Positions 1 to 13,700 of a stretch of DNA of 64,000 nucleotides are shown here, one piece after another. The notes beneath the pieces are model-generated. The model was given only the letters and a program-made list of their open reading frames with translations. It was not told the origin of the DNA and ran no database searches. Location of the stretch: contig NW_027478439.1 in NCBI RefSeq assembly GCF_051014685.1, forward strand, positions 310,001-374,000. The letters are read 5' to 3'. This DNA comes from Ptiloglossa arizonensis (Eukaryota; Arthropoda; Insecta; Hymenoptera; Colletidae). The translations under genes and the position numbers were made by a program. Positions within the stretch are counted from its first letter, which is position 1; every line of letters begins with the position of its first letter.

Positions 1-1040
1 CGCACTTCTGCTGCTCCAAACGCTTAACCAGAATGGCCTAGGGAATAAATATACTTACCTTTGTAATCGGGCGAGTTTCTACTTTTAGACCCAACAGGAA
101 TTTTTGGGTTTGTTCAATCCGTTCGCGAGATATGGGAGCTTGAAGCTAAGAAATGGTTGAGAAGGCAACAAATTTTGCGCAATTCTGCTGCTCCAAACGT
201 TTAACCAGAATGGCCTAGAGAAAAAATACACATACCGTTGTAATCGGGCTAGTTTCTACTTTCAGACGCAGAAGGAATTTGTGGGCTTGATCAAACCGTT
301 CGCGTGATATGGGAGTTTGCAGCTAAGAAATGGTTGAGAAGGCAACAAATTTTTCGCACTTCTGCTGCTCCAAACGCTTAACCAGAATGGCCTAGGGAAA
401 AAATACACATACCGTTGTAATCGGGCGAGTATCTACTTTCAGATGCAGGAGTAATTTTTGGGTTTGGTTAATCCGTTCGCGAGATATCGGAGTTTGAAGC
501 TAAGAAATGGTTCAGCAGACAACAAATTTTTCCCACTTCTGCTGCTCCAAACGCTTAAGCAGAATGGCCTAGAGAAAAAATACACATACCGTTGTAATCG
601 GGCTAGTTTCTACTTTCAGACGCAGCAGGAATTTTTGGGCTTGGTCAAACCGTTCGCGAGATATGGGAGTTTGAAGCTAAGAAATGGTTGAGAAGACAAC
701 AAATTTTGCGCACTTCTGCTTCTCCAAACGCTTACCCTGAATGGCCTAGGGAAAAAATACACATACCGTTGTAATCGGGCTAGTTTCTACTTTCAGACGC
801 AGCAGGAATTTGTGGGCTTGGTCAAACCGTTCGCGTGATATGGGAGTTTGAAGCTAAGAAATGGTTGAGAAGGCAACAAATTTTCGCACTTCTGCTGCTC
901 CAAACGCTTAACCAGAAAGGCCTAGGGAATAAATATACTTACGTTTGTAATCGGGCGAGTTTCTACTTTTAGACCCAACAGGAATTTTTGGGTTTGTTCA
1001 ATCCGTTCGCGAGATATGGGAGCTTGAAGCTAAGAAATGG

Positions 1041-4000
1041 TTGAGAACGCAACAAATTTTGCGCAATTCTGCTGCTCCAAACGTCTAACCAGAATGGCCT
1101 AGAGAAAAAATACACATACCGTTGTAATCGGGCTAGTTTCTACTTTCAGACGAAGCAGGAATTTGTGGGCTTGGTCAAACCGTTCGCGTGATATGGGAGT
1201 TTGAAGCTAAGAAATGGTTGAGAAGGCAACAAATTTTTCGCACTTCTGCTGCTCCAAACGCTTAACCAGAGTGGCCTAGGGAAAAAATACACATACCGTT
1301 GTAATCGGGCTAGTTTCTACTTTCAGACGCAGCAGGAATTTTTGAGCTTGGTCAATCCGTTCGCGAGATATGGGAGTTTGAAGCTAAGAAATGGTTGAGA
1401 AGACTACCAATTTTGCGCACTTCTGCTGCTCCAAACGCGTACCCAGAATGGCCTAGGGAAAAAATACACATACCGTTGTAATCGGGCTAGTTTCTACTTT
1501 CAGACGCAGCAGGAATTTGTGGGCTTGGTGGAACAGTTCGCGTGATATGGGAGTTTGAAGCTAAGAACTGGTTGAGAAGGCAACAAATTTTTCGCAATTC
1601 TGCTGCTCCAAACGCTTAACCAGAATGGCCTAGGGAAAAAATACATATACCGTTGTAATCGGGCGAGTATCTACTTTCAGATGCAGGAGTAATTTTTGGG
1701 TTTGGTTAATCCGTTCGCGAGATATGGGAGTTTGAAGCTAAGAAATGGTTCAGCAGACAACAAATTTTTCCCACTTCTGCTGCTCCAAACGCTTAACCAG
1801 AATGGCCTAGGGAAAAAATACACATACCGTTGTAATCGGGCGAGTTTCTACTTTCAGACGCAGCAGGAATTTTTGGGTTTGGCCAATCCGTTCGCGTGAT
1901 ATGGGAGCTTGAAGCTAAGAAATGGTTGAGAAGGCTACACATTTTGCGCAATTCTGCTGCTCCAAACGCTTAACCAGAATGGCCTAGAGAAAAAATACAC
2001 ATACCTTTGTAATCGGGCTAGTTTCTACTTTCAGACGCAGCAGGAATTTTTGGGCTTGGTCAAACCGTTCGCGAGATATGGGAGTTTGAAGCTAAGAAAT
2101 GGTTGAGAAGACAACAAATTTTGCGCACTTCTGCTGCTCCAAACGCTTACCCTGAATGGCCTAGGGAAAAAATACACATACCGTTGTAATCGGGCTAGTT
2201 TCTACTTTCAGACGCAGCAGGAATTTGTGGGCTTGGTCAAACCGTTCGCGTGATATGGGAGTTTGAAGCTAAGAAATGGTTGAGAACGCAACAAATTTTG
2301 CGCAATTCTGCTGCTCCAAACGTCTAACCAGAATGGCCTAGAGAAAAAATACACATACCGTTGTAATCGGGCTAGTTTCTACTTTCAGACGAAGCTGGAA
2401 TTTGTGGGCTTGGTCAAACCGTTCGCGTGATATGGGAGTTTGAAGCTAAGAAATGGTTGAGAAGGCAACAAATTTTTCGCACTTCTGCTGCTCCAAACGC
2501 TTAACCAGAGTGGCCTAGGGAAAAAATACACTTACCGTTGTAATCGGGCTAGTTTCTACTTTCAGACGCAGCAGGAATTTTTGAGCTTGGTCAATCCGTT
2601 CGCGAGATATGGGAGTTTGAAGCTAAGAAATGGTTGAGAAGACAACAAATTTTGCGCACTTCTGCTGCTCCAAACGCGTACCCAGAATGGCCTAGGGAAA
2701 AAATACACATACCGTTGTAATCGGGCTAGTTTCTACTTTCAGACGCAGCAGGAATTTGTGGGCTTGGTGGAACAGTTCGCGTGATATGGGAGTTTGAAGC
2801 TAAGAACTGGTTGAGAAGGCAACAAATTTTTCGCAATTCTGCTGCTCCAAACGCTTAACCAGAATGGCCTAGGGAAAAAATACATATACCGTTGTAATCG
2901 GGCGAGTATCTACTTTCAGATGCAGGAGTAATTTTTGGGTTTGGTTAATCCGTTCGCGAGATATGGGAGTTTGAAGCTAAGAAATGGTTCAGCAGACAAC
3001 AAATTTTTCCCACTTCTGCTGCTCCAAACGCTTAACCAGAATGGCCTAGGGAAAAAATACACATACCGTTGTAATCGGGCGAGTTTCTACTTTCAGACGC
3101 AGCAGGAATTTTTGGGTTTGGCCAATCCGTTCGCGTGATATGGGAGCTTGAAGCTAAGAAATGGTTGAGAAGGCTACACATTTTGCGCAATTCTGCTGCT
3201 CCAAACGCTTAACCAGAATGGCCTAGAGAAAAAATACACATACCTTTGTAATCGGGCTAGTTTCTACTTTCAGACGCAGCAGGAATTTTTGGGCTTGGTC
3301 AAACCGTTCGCGAGATATGGGAGTTTGAAGCTAAGAAATGGTTGAGAAGACAACAAATTTTGCGCACTTCTGCTGCTCCAAACGCTTACCCTGAATGGCC
3401 TAGGGAAAAAATACACATACCGTTGTAATCGGGCTAGTTTCTACTTTCAGACGCAGCAGGAATTTGTGGGCTTGGTCAAACCGTTCGCGTGATATGGGAG
3501 TTTGAAGCTAAGAAATGGTTGAGAACGCAACAAATTTTGCGCAATTCTGCTGCTCCAAACGTCTAACCAGAATGGCCTAGAGAAAAAATACACATACCGT
3601 TGTAATCGGGCTAGTTTCTACTTTCAGACGAAGCTGGAATTTGTGGGCTTGGTCAAACCGTTCGCGTGATATGGGAGTTTGAAGCTAAGAAATGGTTGAG
3701 AAGGCAACAAATTTTTCGCACTTCTGCTGCTCCAAACGCTTAACCAGAGTGGCCTAGGGAAAAAATACACTTACCGTTGTAATCGGGCTAGTTTCTACTT
3801 TCAGACGCAGCAGGAATTTTTGAGCTTGGTCAATCCGTTCGCGAGATATGGGAGTTTGAAGCTAAGAAATGGTTGAGAAGGCTACAAATTTTGCGCAATT
3901 CTGCTGCTCCAAACGCTTAACCAGAATGGCCTAGGGAAAAAATACACATACCGTTGTAATCGGGCTAGTTTCTACTTTCAGACGCAGCAGGAATTTGTGG

Positions 4001-4630
4001 GCTTGGTGGAACAGTTCGCGTGATATGGGAGTTTGAAGCTAAGAACTGGTTGAGAAGGCAACAAATTTTTCGCAATTCTGCTGCTCCAAACGCTTAACCA
4101 GAATGGCCTAGGGAAAAAATACATATACCGTTGTAATCGGGCGAGTATCTACTTTCAGATGCAGGAGTAATTTTTGGGTTTGGTTAATCCGTTCGCGAGA
4201 TATGGGAGTTTGAAGCTAAGAAATGGTTCAGCGGACAACAAATTTTTCCCACTTCTGCTGCTCCAAACGCTTAACCAGAATGGCCTAGGGAAAAAATACA
4301 CATACCGTTGTAATCGGGCGAGTTTCTACTTTCAGACGCAGCAGGAATTTTTGGGTTTGGCCAATCCGTTCGCGTGATATGGGAGCTTGAAGCTAAGAAA
4401 TGGTTGAGAAGGCTACACATTTTGCGCAATTCTGCTGCTCCAAACGCTTAACCAGAATGGCCTAGAGAAAAAATACACATACCGTTGTAATCGGGCTAGT
4501 TTCTACTTTCAGACGCAGCAGGAATTTTTGGGCTTGGTCAAACCGTTCGCGAGATATGGGAGTTTGAAGCTAAGAAATGGTTGAGAAGACAACAAATTTT
4601 GCGCACTTCTGCTGCTCCAAACGCTTACCC
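1041..4630 (+). repeat. 7-mer higher-order repeat, 1239 bp, about three copies
   Basis: The marker ttgagaacgc begins at 1041, 2280 and 3519, spaced exactly 7 x 177 = 1239 bp. Within each unit the triplet after CGGG runs cta, cta, cta, cga, cga, cta, cta. Units 1 and 2 are nearly identical. Unit 3 keeps the order, but near 3876-3945 one monomer end is replaced by a different variant (ggctacaaattttgcgcaattc instead of the gacaacaaat/cgcgtaccc form), which suggests a local conversion. The same 7-mer is seen again at 6172-7410 and partly at 7411-7824. Confidence 0.9.
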
Positions 4631-5131
4631 AGAATGGCCTATGGAAAAAATACACATACCGTTGTAATCGGGCTAGTTTCTACTTTCAGACGCAGCAGGA
4701 ATTTGTGGGCTTGGTCAAACCGTTCGCGCGATATGGGAGTTTGAAGCTAAGAAATGGTTGAGAAGGCTACAAATTTTGCGCAATTCTGCTGCTCCAAACG
4801 CTTAACCAGAATGGCCTAGGGAAAAAATACATATACCGTTGTAATCGGGGGAGTATCTACTTTCAGATGCAGGAGTAATTTTTGGGTTTGGTTAATCCGT
4901 TCGCGAGATATGGGAGTTTGAAGCTAAGAAATGGTTCAGCAGACAACAAATTTTTCCCACTTCTGCTGCTCCAAACGCTTAACCAGAATGTCCTAGGGAA
5001 AAAATACACATACCGTTGTAATCGGGCGAGTTTCTACTTTCAGACGCAGCAGGAATTTTTGGGTGTGGCCAATCCGTTCGCGTGATATGGGAGTGTGAAG
5101 CAAAGAAATGTTTGAGAAGGCAACAAATTTT

Positions 5132-7824
5132 CGCACTTCTGCTGCTCCAAACGCTTAACCAGAATGGCCTAGGGAATAAATATACTTACCTTTGTAATCG
5201 GGCGAGTTTCTACTTTTAGACCCAACAGGAATTTTTGGGTTTGTTCAATCCGTTCGCGAGATATGGGAGCTTGAAGCTAAGAAATGGTTGAGAAGGCAAC
5301 AAATTTTGCGCAATTCTGCTGCTCCAAACGTTTAACCAGAATGGCCTAGAGAAAAAATACACATACCGTTGTAATCGGGCTAGTTTCTACTTTCAGACGC
5401 AGAAGGAATTTGTGGGCTTGATCAAACCGTTCGCGTGATATGGGAGTTTGAAGCTAAGAAATGGTTGAGAAGGCAACAAATTTTTCGCACTTCTGCTGCT
5501 CCAAACGCTTAACCAGAATGGCCTAGGGAAAAAATACACATACCGTTGTAATCGGGCGAGTATCTACTTTCAGATGCAGGAGTAATTTTTGGGTTTGGTT
5601 AATCCGTTCGCGAGATATCGGAGTTTGAAGCTAAGAAATGGTTCAGCAGACAACAAATTTTTCCCACTTCTGCTGCTCCAAACGCTTAAGCAGAATGGCC
5701 TAGAGAAAAAATACACATACCGTTGTAATCGGGCTAGTTTCTACTTTCAGACGCAGCAGGAATTTTTGGGCTTGGTCAAACCGTTCGCGAGATATGGGAG
5801 TTTGAAGCTAAGAAATGGTTGAGAAGACAACAAATTTTGCGCACTTCTGCTTCTCCAAACGCTTACCCTGAATGGCCTAGGGAAAAAATACACATACCGT
5901 TGTAATCGGGCTAGTTTCTACTTTCAGACGCAGCAGGAATTTGTGGGCTTGGTCAAACCGTTCGCGTGATATGGGAGTTTGAAGCTAAGAAATGGTTGAG
6001 AAGGCAACAAATTTTCGCACTTCTGCTGCTCCAAACGCTTAACCAGAAAGGCCTAGGGAATAAATATACTTACGTTTGTAATCGGGCGAGTTTCTACTTT
6101 TAGACCCAACAGGAATTTTTGGGTTTGTTCAATCCGTTCGCGAGATATGGGAGCTTGAAGCTAAGAAATGGTTGAGAACGCAACAAATTTTGCGCAATTC
6201 TGCTGCTCCAAACGTCTAACCAGAATGGCCTAGAGAAAAAATACACATACCGTTGTAATCGGGCTAGTTTCTACTTTCAGACGAAGCAGGAATTTGTGGG
6301 CTTGGTCAAACCGTTCGCGTGATATGGGAGTTTGAAGCTAAGAAATGGTTGAGAAGGCAACAAATTTTTCGCACTTCTGCTGCTCCAAACGCTTAACCAG
6401 AGTGGCCTAGGGAAAAAATACACATACCGTTGTAATCGGGCTAGTTTCTACTTTCAGACGCAGCAGGAATTTTTGAGCTTGGTCAATCCGTTCGCGAGAT
6501 ATGGGAGTTTGAAGCTAAGAAATGGTTGAGAAGACAACAAATTTTGCGCACTTCTGCTGCTCCAAACGCGTACCCAGAATGGCCTAGGGAAAAAATACAC
6601 ATACCGTTGTAATCGGGCTAGTTTCTACTTTCAGACGCAGCAGGAATTTGTGGGCTTGGTGGAACAGTTCGCGTGATATGGGAGTTTGAAGCTAAGAACT
6701 GGTTGAGAAGGCAACAAATTTTTCGCAATTCTGCTGCTCCAAACGCTTAACCAGAATGGCCTAGGGAAAAAATACATATACCGTTGTAATCGGGCGAGTA
6801 TCTACTTTCAGATGCAGGAGTAATTTTTGGGTTTGGTTAATCCGTTCGCGAGATATGGGAGTTTGAAGCTAAGAAATGGTTCAGCAGACAACAAATTTTT
6901 CCCACTTCTGCTGCTCCAAACGCTTAACCAGAATGGCCTAGGGAAAAAATACACATACCGTTGTAATCGGGCGAGTTTCTACTTTCAGACGCAGCAGGAA
7001 TTTTTGGGTTTGGCCAATCCGTTCGCGTGATATGGGAGCTTGAAGCTAAGAAATGGTTGAGAAGGCTACACATTTTGCGCAATTCTGCTGCTCCAAACGC
7101 TTAACCAGAATGGCCTAGAGAAAAAATACACATACCTTTGTAATCGGGCTAGTTTCTACTTTCAGACGCAGCAGGAATTTTTGGGCTTGGTCAAACCGTT
7201 CGCGAGATATGGGAGTTCGAAGCTAAGAAATGGTTGAGAAGACAACAAATTTTGCGCACTTCTGCTGCTCCAAACGCTTACCCTGAATGGCCTAGGGAAA
7301 AAATACACATACCGTTGTAATCGGGCTAGTTTCTACTTTCAGACGCAGCAGGAATTTGTGGGCTTGGTCAAACCGTTCGCGTGATATGGGAGTTTGAAGC
7401 TAAGAAATGGTTGAGAACGCAACAAATTTTGCGCAATTCTGCTGCTCCAAACGTCTAACCAGAATGGCCTAGAGAAAAAATACACATACCGTTGTAATCG
7501 GGCTAGTTTCTACTTTCAGACGAAGCTGGAATTTGTGGGCTTGGTCAAACCGTTCGCGTGATATGGGAGTTTGAAGCTAAGAAATGGTTGAGAAGGCAAC
7601 AAATTTTTCGCACTTCTGCTGCTCCAAACGCTTAACCAGAGTGGCCTAGGGAAAAAATACACTTACCGTTGTAATCGGGCTAGTTTCTACTTTCAGACGC
7701 AGCAGGAATTTTTGAGCTTGGTCAATCCGTTCGCGAGATATGGGAGTTTGAAGCTAAGAAATGGTTGAGAAGACAACAAATTTTGCGCACTTCTGCTGCT
7801 CCAAACGCGTACCCAGAATGGCCT
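5132..7824 (+). repeat. Block duplicate of bases 1-2693 (offset 5131)
   Basis: Base 5132 onward repeats base 1 onward at a constant offset of 5131 bp (29 monomers minus two 1-bp losses). Rare variants are shared: the half-changed caaacgctta/agcagaatgg monomer, the agaaggaattt variant, and tctgcttctcc at 718 and 5849. Identity is nearly complete; I noticed ttcgaag for ttgaag near 7217. The match breaks at about 7825, where cctatgg replaces cctaggg. A recent segmental duplication inside the array is the simplest explanation. Confidence 0.9.
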
Positions 7825-8492
7825 ATGGAAAAAATACACATACCGTTGTAATCGGGCGAGTATCTACTTTCAGATGCAGGAGTAATTTTTGGGTTTGGTT
7901 AATCCGTTCGCGAGATATGGGAGTTTGAAGCTAAGAAATGGTTCAGCAGACAACAAAGTTTTCCCACTTCTGCTGCTCCAAACGCTTAACCAGAATGGCC
8001 TAGGGAAAAAATACATATACCGTTGTAATCGGGCGAGTATCTACTTTCAGATGCAGGAGTAATTTTTGGGTTTGGTTAATCCGTTCGCGAGATATGGGAG
8101 TTTGAAGCTAAGAAATGGTTCAGCAGACAACAAATTTTTCCCACTTCTGCTGCTCCAAACGCTTAACCAGAATGGCCTAGGGAAAAAATACACATACCGT
8201 TGTAATCGGGCTAGTTTCTACTTTCAGACGCAGCAGGAATTTTTGGGCTTGGTCAAACCGTTCGCGAGATATGGGAGTTTGAAGCTAAGAAATGGTTGAG
8301 AAGACAACAAATTTTGCGCACTTCTGCTGCTCCAAACGCTGACCCAGAATGGCCTATGGAAAAAATACACATACCGTTGTAATCGGGCTAGTTTCTACTT
8401 TCAGACGCAGCAGGAATTTGTGGGCTTGGTCAAACCGTTCGCGCGATATGGGAGTTTGAAGCTAAGAAATGGTTGAGAAGGCAACAAATTTT

Positions 8493-10765
8493 CGCACTTC
8501 TGCTGCTCCAAACGCTTAACCAGAATGGCCTAGGGAATAAATATACTTACCTTTGTAATCGGGCGAGTTTCTACTTTTAGACCCAACAGGAATTTTTGGG
8601 TTTGTTCAATCCGTTCGCGAGATATGGGAGCTTGAAGCTAAGAAATGGTTGAGAAGGCAACAAATTTTGCGCAATTCTGCTGCTCCAAACGTTTAACCAG
8701 AATGGCCTAGAGAAAAAATACACATACCGTTGTAATCGGGCTAGTTTCTACTTTCAGACGCAGAAGGAATTTGTGGGCTTGATCAAACCGTTCGCGTGAT
8801 ATGGGAGTTTGAAGCTAAGAAATGGTTGAGAAGGCAACAAATTTTTCGCACTTCTGCTGCTCCAAACGCTTAACCAGAATGGCCTAGGGAAAAAATACAC
8901 ATACCGTTGTAATCGGGCGAGTATCTACTTTCAGATGCAGGAGTAATTTTTGGGTTTGGTTAATCCGTTCGCGAGATATCGGAGTTTGAAGCTAAGAAAT
9001 GGTTCAGCAGACAACAAATTTTTCCCACTTCTGCTGCTCCAAACGCTTAAGCAGAATGGCCTAGAGAAAAAATACACATACCGTTGTAATCGGGCTAGTT
9101 TCTACTTTCAGACGCAGCAGGAATTTTTGGGCTTGGTCAAACCGTTCGCGAGATATGGGAGTTTGAAGCTAAGAAATGGTTGAGAAGACAACAAATTTTG
9201 CGCACTTCTGCTGCTCCAAACGCTTACCCTGAATGGCCTAGGGAAAAAATACACATACCGTTGTAATCGGGCTAGTTTCTACTTTCAGACGCAGCAGGAA
9301 TTTGTGGGCTTGGTCAAACCGTTCGCGTGATATGGGAGTTTGAAGCTAAGAAATGGTTGAGAAGGCAACAAATTTTCGCACTTCTGCTGCTCCAAACGCT
9401 TAACCAGAATGGCCTAGGGAATAAATATACTTACGTTTGTAATCGGGCGAGTTTCTACTTTTAGACCCAACAGGAATTTTTGGGTTTGTTCAATCCGTTC
9501 GCGAGATATGGGAGCTTGAAGCTAAGAAATGGTTGAGAACGCAACAAATTTTGCGCAATTCTGCTGCTCCAAACGTCTAACCAGAATGGCCTAGAGAAAA
9601 AATACACATACCGTTGTAATCGGGCTAGTTTCTACTTTCAGACGAAGCAGGAATTTGTGGGCTTGGTCAAACCGTTCGCGTGATATGGGAGTTTGAAGCT
9701 AAGAAATGGTTGAGAAGGCAACAAATTTTTCGCACTTCTGCTGCTCCAAACGCTTAACCAGAGTGGCCTAGGGAAAAAATACACATACCGTTGTAATCGG
9801 GCTAGTTTCTACTTTCAGACGCAGCAGGAATTTTTGAGCTTGGTCAATCCGTTCGCGAGATATGGGAGTTTGAAGCTAAGAAATGGTTGAGAAGACAACA
9901 AATTTTGCGCACTTCTGCTGCTCCAAACGCGTACCCAGAATGGCCTAGGGAAAAAATACACATACCGTTGTAATCGGGCTAGTTTCTACTTTCAGACGCA
10001 GCAGGAATTTGTGGGCTTGGTGGAACAGTTCGCGTGATATGGGAGTTTGAAGCTAAGAACTGGTTGAGAAGGCAACAAATTTTTCGCAATTCTGCTGCTC
10101 CAAACGCTTAACCAGAATGGCCTAGGGAAAAAATACATATACCGTTGTAATCGGGCGAGTATCTACTTTCAGATGCAGGAGTAATTTTTGGGTTTGGTTA
10201 ATCCGTTCGCGAGATATGGGAGTTTGAAGCTAAGAAATGGTTCAGCAGACAACAAATTTTTCCCACTTCTGCTGCTCCAAACGCTTAACCAGAATGGCCT
10301 AGGGAAAAAATACACATACCGTTGTAATCGGGCGAGTTTCTACTTTCAGACGCAGCAGGAATTTTTGGGTTTGGCCAATCCGTTCGCGTGATATGGGAGC
10401 TTGAAGCTAAGAAATGGTTGAGAAGGCTACACATTTTGCGCAATTCTGCTGCTCCAAACGCTTAACCAGAATGGCCTAGAGAAAAAATACACATACCTTT
10501 GTAATCGGGCTAGTTTCTACTTTCAGACGCAGCAGGAATTTTTGGGCTTGGTCAAACCGTTCGCGAGATATGGGAGTTTGAAGCTAAGAAATGGTTGAGA
10601 AGACAACAAATTTTGCGCACTTCTGCTGCTCCAAACGCTTACCCTGAATGGCCTAGGGAAAAAATACACATACCGTTGTAATGGGGCTAGTTTCTACTTT
10701 CAGACGCAGCAGGAATTTGTGGGCTTGGTCAAACCGTTCGCGTGATATGGGAGTTTGAAGCTAAG
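8493..10765 (+). repeat. Third copy of the block starting at base 1 (offset 8492)
   Basis: Bases from 8493 follow bases 1 to about 2273 at offset 8492. This copy has tctgctgctcc where copies 1 and 2 have tctgcttctcc, and gaatgg where copies 1 and 2 have gaaagg (near 9410), so it left the lineage before, or was corrected after, those changes. It ends near 10,765, where ttgagaaggc replaces the expected ttgagaacgc. Confidence 0.86.
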
Positions 10766-13700
10766 AAATGGTTGAGAAGGCAACAAATTTTTCGCACTTC
10801 TGCTGCTCCAAACGCTTAACCAGAATGGCCTAGGGAAAAAATATACATACCGTTGTAATCGGGCGAGTATCTACTTTCAGATGCAGGAGTAATTTTTGGG
10901 TTTGGTTAATGCGTTCGCGAGATATCGGAGTTTGAAGCTAAGAAATGGTTCAGCAGACAACAAATTATTCCCACTTCTGCTGCTCCAAACGCTTAACCAG
11001 AATGGCCTAGAGAAAAAATACACATACCGTTGTAATCGGGCTAGTTTCTACTTTCAGACGCAGCAGGAGTTTTTGGGCTTGGTCAAACCGTTCGCGAGAT
11101 ATGGGAGTTTGAAGCTAAGAAATGGTTGAGAAGACAACAAATTTTGCGAACTTCTGCTGCTCCAAACGCGTACCCAGAATGGCCTAGAGAAAAAATACAC
11201 ATACCGTTGTAATCGGGCTAGTTTCTACTTTCAGACGCAGCAGGAATTTGTGGGCTTGGTCAAACAGTTCGCGTGATATGGGAGTTTGAAGCTAAGAAAT
11301 GGTTGAGAAGGCAACAAATTTTTCGCAATTCTGCTGCTCCAAACGCTTAACCAGAATGGCCTAGGCAAAAAATACATATGCCGTTGTAATCGGGCGAGTA
11401 TCTACTTTCAGATGCAGGAGTAATTTTTGGGTTTGGTTAATCCGTTCGCGAGATATGGGAGTTTGAAGCTAAGAAATGGTTCAGCAGACAACAAATTTTT
11501 CCCACTTCTGCTGCTCCAAACGCTTAACCAGAATGGCCTAGGGAAAAAATACACATACCGTTGTAAGCGGGCGAGTTTCTACTTTCAGACGCAGCAGGAA
11601 TTTTTGGGTTTGGCCAATCCGTTCGCGTGATATGGGAGTTTGAAACTAAGAAATGGTTGAGAAGGCATCAAATTTTTCGCACTTCTGCTGCTCCAAACGC
11701 TTAACCAGAATGGCCTAGGGAATAAATATACTTACGTTTGTAATCGGGCGAGTTTCTACTTTCAGACGCAGCAGGAATTTTTGGGCTTGGTCAAACCGTT
11801 CGCGAGATATGGGAATTTGAAGCTAAGAAATGGTTGAGAAAACAACAAATTTTGCGCACTTCTGCTGCTCCAAACGCGTACCCAGAATGGCCTAGGGAAA
11901 AAATACACATACCGTTGTAATCGGGCTAGTTTCTACTTTCAGACGCAGCAGGAATTTGTGGGCTTGGTCAAACCGTTCGCGTGATATGGGAGTTTGAAGC
12001 TAAGAAATGGTTGAGAAGGCAACGAATTTTTCGCAATTCTGCTGCTCCAAACGCTTAACCAGAATGGCCTAGGGAAAAAATACATATACCGTTGTAATCG
12101 GGCGAGTATCTACTTTCAGATGCAGGAGTAATTTTTGGGTTTGGTTAATCCGTTCGCGAGATATCGGAGTTTGAAGCTAAGAAATGGTTCAGCAGACAAC
12201 AAAGTTTTCCCACTTCTGCTGCTCCAAACGCTTAACCAGAATGGCCTAGGGAAAAAATACACATACCGTTGTAATCGGGCGAGTTTCTACTTTCAGACGC
12301 AGCAGGAATTTTTGGGTGTGGCCAATCCGTTCGCGTGATATGGGAGTTTGAAGCTAAGAAATGGTTGAGAAGGCAACAAATTTTTCGCACTTCTGCTGCT
12401 CCAAACGCTTAACCAGAGTGGCCTAGGGAAAAAATACACATACCGTTGTAATCGGGCTAGTTTCTACTTTCAGACGCAGCAGGAATTTTTGAGCTTGGTC
12501 AATCCGTTCGCGAGATATGGGAGTTTGAAGCTAAGAAATGGTTGAGAAGACAACAAATTTTGCGCACTTCTGCTGCTCCAAACGCGTACCCAGAATGGCC
12601 TAGGGAAAAAATACACATACCGTTGTAATCGGGCTAGTTTCTACTTTCAGACGCAGCAGGAATTTGTGGGCTTGGTGGAACAGTTCGCGTGATATGGGAG
12701 TTTGAAGCTAAGAACTGGTTGAGAAGGCAACAAATTTTTCGCAATTCTGCTGCTCCAAACGCTTAACCAGAATGGCCTAGGGAAAAAATACATATACCAT
12801 TGTAATCGGGCGAGTATCTACTTTCAGATGCAGGAGTAATTTTTGGGTTTGGTTAATCCGTTCGCGAGATATGGGAGTTTGAAGCTAAGAAATGGTTCAG
12901 CAGACAACAAATTTTTCCCACTTCTGCTGCTCCAAACGCTTAACCAGAATGGCCTAGGGAAAAAATACACATACCGTTGTAATCGGGCGAGTTTCTACTT
13001 TCAGACGCAGCAGGAATTTTTGGGTTTGGCCAATCCGTTCGCGTGATATGGGAGCTTGAAGCTAAGAAATGGTTGAGAAGGCTACACATTTTGCGCAATT
13101 CTGCTGCTCCAAACGCTTAACCAGAATGGCCTAGAGAAAAAATACACATACCTTTGTAATCGGGCTAGTTTCTACTTTCAGACGCAGCAGGAATTTTTGG
13201 GCTTGGTCAAACCGTTCGCGAGATATGGGAGTTTGAAGCTAAGAAATGGTTGAGAAGACAACAAATTTTGCGCACTTCTGCTGCTCCAAACGCTTACCCT
13301 GAATGGCCTAGGGAAAAAATACACATACCGTTGTAATGGGGCTAGTTTCTACTTTCAGACGCAGCAGGAATTTGTGGGCTTGGTCAAACCGTTCGCGTGA
13401 TATGGGAGTTTGAAGCTAAGAAATGGTTGAGAAGGCAACAAATTTTTCGCACTTCTGCTGCTCCAAACGCTTAACCAGAATGGCCTAGGGAAAAAATATA
13501 CATACCGTTGTAATCGGGCGAGTATCTACTTTCAGATGCAGGAGTAATTTTTGGGTTTGGTTAATGCGTTCGCGAGATATCGGAGTTTGAAGCTAAGAAA
13601 TGGTTCAGCAGACAACAAATTATTCCCACTTCTGCTGCTCCAAACGCTTAACCAGAATGGCCTAGAGAAAAAATACACATACCGTTGTAATCGGGCTAGT

